DNA of 64,000 nucleotides from Streptomyces sp. NBC_01264 (GTDB lineage Bacteria; Actinomycetota; Actinomycetes; Streptomycetales; Streptomycetaceae), in assembly GCF_026340675.1 (NCBI RefSeq), contig NZ_JAPEOX010000004.1, forward strand, positions 186,001 through 250,000, given 5' to 3'. A program made the translations under genes and the position numbers. Numbering within the stretch: position 1 is the stretch's first letter; every line of letters begins with the position of its first letter. The notes under the pieces were generated by a model that searched no databases, was not told the origin of the DNA, and saw only the letters and a program-made list of their open reading frames with translations. Positions 60,434-64,000 of this stretch are shown one piece after another.

Positions 60434-60586
60434 GCCTCGAACGCGAAGAGGCCCGGGATCTGCGGTCCCGGGCCGTTCGCACTGCGTGGAGGGGGTGATG
60501 TCCAGCCAGATCGCTTGCTGAGTGCCGGTGTCGCCGTGTCCGACCGATTCGGGCCGCGGTGACGGTGTCCCCTTCCCTCCTCGATT

Positions 60587-63307
60587 ATGGAGCAGATCAT
60601 CTCTGTCCGTACGAGGGCTGGCTCAGTCGTGCCTGAAACGGTGCGGGAGTCGGCTCGTTCGAAGCGTTCTGGCTCGTCGTGGCGGCGTCTTCCGCGGCGG
60701 GGCGAGGTTGTCGAGATGGCGGGTCCGGTCCCGGAGTGGGGCCCTGGCGATCCGCTGGCGTTGAGTCGTGGGATGCGCGCGCGGTTGTTCACCGCGGTGC
60801 GGTCTCTGCTGGCTGATGCGTCGCTTCAGGGTGCGCCGGATGCGGTGCGGCTGGCGGCGGTGGTGTTGCTGGCGAAGGCGCCGGCGCGTTCGGTCGTGAT
60901 GCAGTTGCGGGCTGGGGAGTTGGCGCGGTGGCTCGGGTTCAGCGAGTCCTACGTCGACCACACCGTGCTGCCTGCCCTGCGTGAGGCGAAGGTGGTGACC
61001 ACCAAGCCTGTGCAGGATGAGATCGGTCAGGTCACGGGGCTTGAGTGGAAGCTCCTTCCGCTGCTTGCGGCGCGGGAGGGGGGCGACGTGATGCATCCGC
61101 TCGCCCTGGACAAGAAGCAGTTGGCGACGCTCCTTCGCCTGTGCGAGGCGGTGTTCGGGCCGGGCTGGGCGCCGACGGACGGTCCGCTCACGCCGGCGGG
61201 GCTGCTGGCGTCGCGGCGGGGGAGGGGCGCGGCCACGGACCGGCTCGCCCTGCTGCTGCTGATTCTGCAGTCGCGCCCGGACGGCCGGGTGCGGCTGGTG
61301 GGCGGTTCGGTGAAGGAGGGTCGCGGGCGGGCGGACGCCACGACGGCGAAGGCGCTGGGCTGTTCGGTGTCCGGCGGGGCGAAGGTCGTGGACCGTCTCG
61401 CGCTGGGCCAGTTCGTGGAGGTCGTGCGGGGGACGACGGAGGGCGGGCAGCTCGGGAAGGGCCGTCTGGTGGTGCCGGCGGTCGCGGCCGCGCACCGTCG
61501 TGTCCAGGGCAGGGCGCCGGAGAGCGGGGCCGCCGAGGTCGCTGGGCCGGTGGGCGGTTCGGTGGCGTGTGCGTCGTGTGCTCAGGGTGGTGTCCACGAC
61601 CAGGAGGAGACGCCGGACGAGGGCCTGGTCCTGTCGGGTGAGGGCTGGCAGCAGGAGTCCTTCGACGATGTCGAGCCTCCTTTTTTCCAGCGCCCCGCTG
61701 ATGCACCCGGAGATCTTGACGAGGTTCAGGACGACGCGTCCCCCGAGAACACCGGGGAATCGGCTGCCGATGGGGCGGGGGAGGCCGGTGTGGTGGAGCG
61801 CCCTGCTGGTGCACCGCTCCACGCCACCCACGCACCGGTGGTTGATGTATCGGGTTCTCTGACTCTTGGTTCTGGGTTGTCCGGCGAAGCCGATCGGTGG
61901 TGCGGCAGTCGGCCGGAGCGCGCAGGCGTGCGCGAGGGCCAGGCGGACCACAGCGTTGACGAACGGGACGAGGGCGCCGCTGAGGCGGCGGTCGGCCAGG
62001 GTGGCCCGCTGCGCGGGGAACAGCACAACGAAGTCCCCGGTGAGCAGCAGGAGGTGGCGGGAGGTTCGGCGGCTCGTCGCTCTGCGGGCCGGGTGGTCTT
62101 CACTCGTCCGGCACGGCTGCCGGAGGGGTTGGAGTCGGTGCTGGCGCCGGTCGCCGGCGTCTGGGCCCGGCTGGGACGGGCGGGTGCTCGGCGCCGTGTC
62201 CTGGCCGGAGTTCGGGTGCAGCTCGGTGTACTGGGCGGAGTCGTCGGCCCGGAAGCGGCGGAGGAGGCCTTGGCCGAGCGGCTCGGACGGCGTCTGGATC
62301 AGGAGATGGGCCGGCCGGTGAACGATCCGGTGGGGTGGATCCTGCGCCGCGGTCTGCCGCAGCGGGCCCTGTGCTGGTCGCAGATGTGCGACGAGGGCCG
62401 GCGGATGGACTCCGGCGCCGACTGCCCCAGCTGCCAGGTCCTGATCGGTGACCGGCGGGGTCTGCGGGCCCGGATCGCCCAGGAGACCGCCCAGGAGCTG
62501 GCGGGCGCCGCCCCGCAGGTGTTGCGGGCCGAGATCGAGAGGCGGCTTCAGTCCGCGGTGGCGTACGAGGCGGCCGTCCAGGCCGTCCGCCGTGAGCGTG
62601 CCGTGGTCGAGCAGGCCGAGCGCCGCAAGGCCACCGAACAGCGCCGGGCCGAGCTCGCCGCGGCCGAGCGGGCCCGCCTGGACGCGCCGTGCGCGGACTG
62701 CGGTCTGCCCGAGGCGGCCAGCCTGTGCCTGCTGTGCTCGGAACGCCGCCACACCCAGCGGGCCTTGGCCGAGGCGGTCGACTTCGCGGTGCTCGCCCGG
62801 GCCGACCTGGCGGATCCGGCCGACGTCGCCCGGATCACCGAGAGCTGCGCCCGGGACACCGCGGCGCTGGTCGACGGGGCCGTCGAACGGCTGCGGGCGC
62901 AGGGCGTGAACGAGGCCGGCCTGGTCCTCGAGGCCCGTGAGCGGGCGCAGCAGTTGCGCGAGGGGCGGCGGTCGAGCCTGCACGCCCGGCTGATGCGCTC
63001 CGAGCGGGCTGAGGCAGAGGCGGACAACGCCTACCAGGCCACGATCCGCGCAGCGCACCGGTATCTCAACCGGGCCACCGCGGTTGAGGCCGCCGAGAAG
63101 GCCGCGGACCAGGCTCAGGAGCGTGCGGCCGGCTTCCTGCTCGCCGAACGGACCCGGCAGCTGGAACTCGCCCGGGGCCAGTCGCCTGCGCGGCCGCCGG
63201 TGACGGACTGGCCGAGCCGGTGTGCCGAGCTCGCCGCCCAGCCGCTGCCCGGGGACCGGAGCGCAGCCTTCGCGGCGCCGGTATGCGAGGCGGTGAGCGC
63301 CGCGTGA
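60587..63307 (+). CDS. Large DNA-binding protein, putative replication or control protein
   Basis: 906 residues from ATG 60587 (ATG 60716 is an alternative, with weak GGCGAGG upstream). Residues 60-160 contain a winged helix (RARLFTAVRSLLADASLQGAPDAVRLAAVVLLAKAPARSVVMQLRAGELARWLGFSESYVDHTVLPALREAKVV). The linker (about 310-500) is acidic and disordered. The second half has CPSCQVL, a long coiled coil rich in Arg/Glu/Ala, and CADCGLPEAASLCLLCSERR (zinc). No recognised rep motif is seen. Its position next to the AT-rich region and its own conserved promoter suggest a replication initiator or master regulator. Confidence 0.6.
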   Translation: MEQIISVRTRAGSVVPETVRESARSKRSGSSWRRLPRRGEVVEMAGPVPEWGPGDPLALSRGMRARLFTAVRSLLADASLQGAPDAVRLAAVVLLAKAPARSVVMQLRAGELARWLGFSESYVDHTVLPALREAKVVTTKPVQDEIGQVTGLEWKLLPLLAAREGGDVMHPLALDKKQLATLLRLCEAVFGPGWAPTDGPLTPAGLLASRRGRGAATDRLALLLLILQSRPDGRVRLVGGSVKEGRGRADATTAKALGCSVSGGAKVVDRLALGQFVEVVRGTTEGGQLGKGRLVVPAVAAAHRRVQGRAPESGAAEVAGPVGGSVACASCAQGGVHDQEETPDEGLVLSGEGWQQESFDDVEPPFFQRPADAPGDLDEVQDDASPENTGESAADGAGEAGVVERPAGAPLHATHAPVVDVSGSLTLGSGLSGEADRWCGSRPERAGVREGQADHSVDERDEGAAEAAVGQGGPLRGEQHNEVPGEQQEVAGGSAARRSAGRVVFTRPARLPEGLESVLAPVAGVWARLGRAGARRRVLAGVRVQLGVLGGVVGPEAAEEALAERLGRRLDQEMGRPVNDPVGWILRRGLPQRALCWSQMCDEGRRMDSGADCPSCQVLIGDRRGLRARIAQETAQELAGAAPQVLRAEIERRLQSAVAYEAAVQAVRRERAVVEQAERRKATEQRRAELAAAERARLDAPCADCGLPEAASLCLLCSERRHTQRALAEAVDFAVLARADLADPADVARITESCARDTAALVDGAVERLRAQGVNEAGLVLEARERAQQLREGRRSSLHARLMRSERAEAEADNAYQATIRAAHRYLNRATAVEAAEKAADQAQERAAGFLLAERTRQLELARGQSPARPPVTDWPSRCAELAAQPLPGDRSAAFAAPVCEAVSAA

Positions 63308-63417
63308 CCAGTACGAGGTCCGACACCAGGCGCGACGAGACGGCCGGCACGGCACTCGCGGCCGGAGCCGCGGCCCGTCCGGGCATCGTGTCCCCGCGGA
63401 CGGGGCAGGCACGATGA
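63304..63417 (+). CDS. Small coupled reading frame
   Basis: 37 residues from GTG 63304, overlapping the upstream stop (GTGA). Its TGA overlaps the ATG of the next gene (ATGA). It is Arg/Thr/Ala-rich. The two overlaps suggest that it is translated to keep ribosomes moving through the operon. Confidence 0.45.
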   Translation: MTSTRSDTRRDETAGTALAAGAAARPGIVSPRTGQAR

Positions 63418-64000
63418 CCCCGACCCGCGTACCGACCCCGCGCGCGCAACGCACGACTCCCGCATCCCGTCCCGGCCGCGGAGGAAAGCCGGTGTGGGAG
63501 CACCGGGAGATCAGCAAGCGTTCGCTGCGCCTGCTGCTGGAGGGCGACACCGAGGGCCGGTACGCCGGCCGGGACGACCCCGACGCCGGCTACCGCATCA
63601 CGATGGCGCTCGCCCTGGCATGCTCGCAGCCCGGCCGGGAGTGGACGCCCGCCGACTTCCACCAGGCCCTGATCTACACCCCCACCCGCGGCGGCTGGTG
63701 GGCGCGCAAGCTCCGTGAGCGAAAGGGCTCCGAGTACGCCGAGGGCAAACTCACCGCGATGCTGGACAAGGCCCGCGAGTTCGCCGCGCGCAACGGGTCG
63801 ATCACCGACCGGCCCGACTCCGTGGAGAAGATCACCGAGGTCCGCCGCGCAGTGGAGAGCTTCACCTGGTCCTCACGCGGCGGGGGAGCAGTCGACCAGA
63901 AGAACCTCGCCGCACGGCTTCGTCTGTGCGAGCGCGCCGGCGGCCTGGACCACACCACCGCGCTACGGCCCCACGCCGAGCGGATGGGGTGCGCCAAGTC
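63414..64000 (+). CDS. Plasmid protein, 3' end outside window
   Basis: 195 residues are seen before the window ends; the frame is still open. The N-terminus is basic, then GYRITMALALACSQPGREWTPADFHQALIYTPTRGGWWARKLRERKG looks like a compact winged-helix or replication-type domain. EVRRAVESFTWSSRGGGAVDQKNLAARLRLCERAG follows. It is coupled through a 37-residue frame to the large protein upstream. It could be part of the replication machinery. No domain is firmly recognised. Confidence 0.55.
   Translation, partial: MTPTRVPTPRAQRTTPASRPGRGGKPVWEHREISKRSLRLLLEGDTEGRYAGRDDPDAGYRITMALALACSQPGREWTPADFHQALIYTPTRGGWWARKLRERKGSEYAEGKLTAMLDKAREFAARNGSITDRPDSVEKITEVRRAVESFTWSSRGGGAVDQKNLAARLRLCERAGGLDHTTALRPHAERMGCAK

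Larger units (their letters stand above)
59523..60586. other. AT-rich intergenic region, candidate origin
   Basis: 1.06 kb separates the divergent parA and 60587 genes. It includes the lone iteron copy (59899-59915), a segment at about 60010-60320 that is much richer in A and T than anything else in the window, and the DnaA-box-like promoter element (60401-60433) with a hairpin, GGCCCGGGA / TCCCGGGCC, at 60450-60474. This combination is typical of replication origins. No gene longer than a short frame is supported. Confidence 0.55.

Overview
The very high G+C content, third-position G/C bias, frequent GTG starts and TTG starts, and gene families (DUF2637 protein, spread-like small membrane proteins, Tcp-type conjugation proteins, P-loop transfer ATPases) point to a large conjugative plasmid, or plasmid-like integrated element, of Streptomyces or a close relative. 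No rRNA, tRNA, transposase or CRISPR array was seen. Both ends of the window cut through genes.

Layout. (1) 1-5166, plus strand: a transfer module of the small-plasmid kind, with an FtsK/SpoIIIE-like translocase followed by small membrane and zinc-ribbon proteins, then a NUDIX hydrolase and a strong terminator. (2) 6292-8756, minus strand: an unknown protein, a pilin-like membrane protein with a coiled-coil tail and a lipoprotein. (3) 8997-25111, plus strand: a dense accessory block of over twenty mostly small proteins, including winged-helix and zinc-ribbon proteins, a DUF6884-like protein, a VWA protein, a tandem GntR-type regulator, a RecA-like ATPase with an altered Walker A motif, a PAPS-reductase-like PP-loop protein and a Bro-N-like protein. 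(4) 25128-40133, minus strand: cargo, with GFA enzyme, TmrB-like kinase, three MFS transporters, IclR-like regulator, secreted HNH nuclease, a stand-alone TrpA homologue, and secreted and sortase-anchored surface proteins. (5) 40346-55162, minus strand: a type IV secretion (Tcp-like) locus: cell-wall hydrolase, two VirB8/TcpC-like proteins, VirB6-like, VirB4-like, two lysine-less P-loop proteins, TcpE, a TcpD-like small protein, an FtsK-type coupling ATPase and a DUF2637 protein. (6) 55421-63307: a 1.7-kb array of about 35 copies of GGGTACCCGGGGTACCC, a parA-parB operon, an AT-rich intergenic region and a large DNA-binding protein in the position expected for a replication protein.

Two promoter families tie these regions together. 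Ten sites share CGGACTCTGTCCACAGG (or a close variant), followed at a fixed 10-nt distance by a -10-like hexamer. They precede the type IV secretion genes, the pilin-like and lipoprotein genes, the VWA gene, the sortase-anchored protein and the putative replication gene. Each holds a DnaA-box-like 9-mer. A second motif, TGACGCGTATAACTT, abuts or overlaps the core promoter at six places, all inside the plus-strand accessory block. The first therefore looks like a transfer/replication regulon and the second like a separate accessory regulon. Neither regulator is identified by the sequence alone. The array beside parAB, with one extra copy upstream of parA, is the likely centromere.
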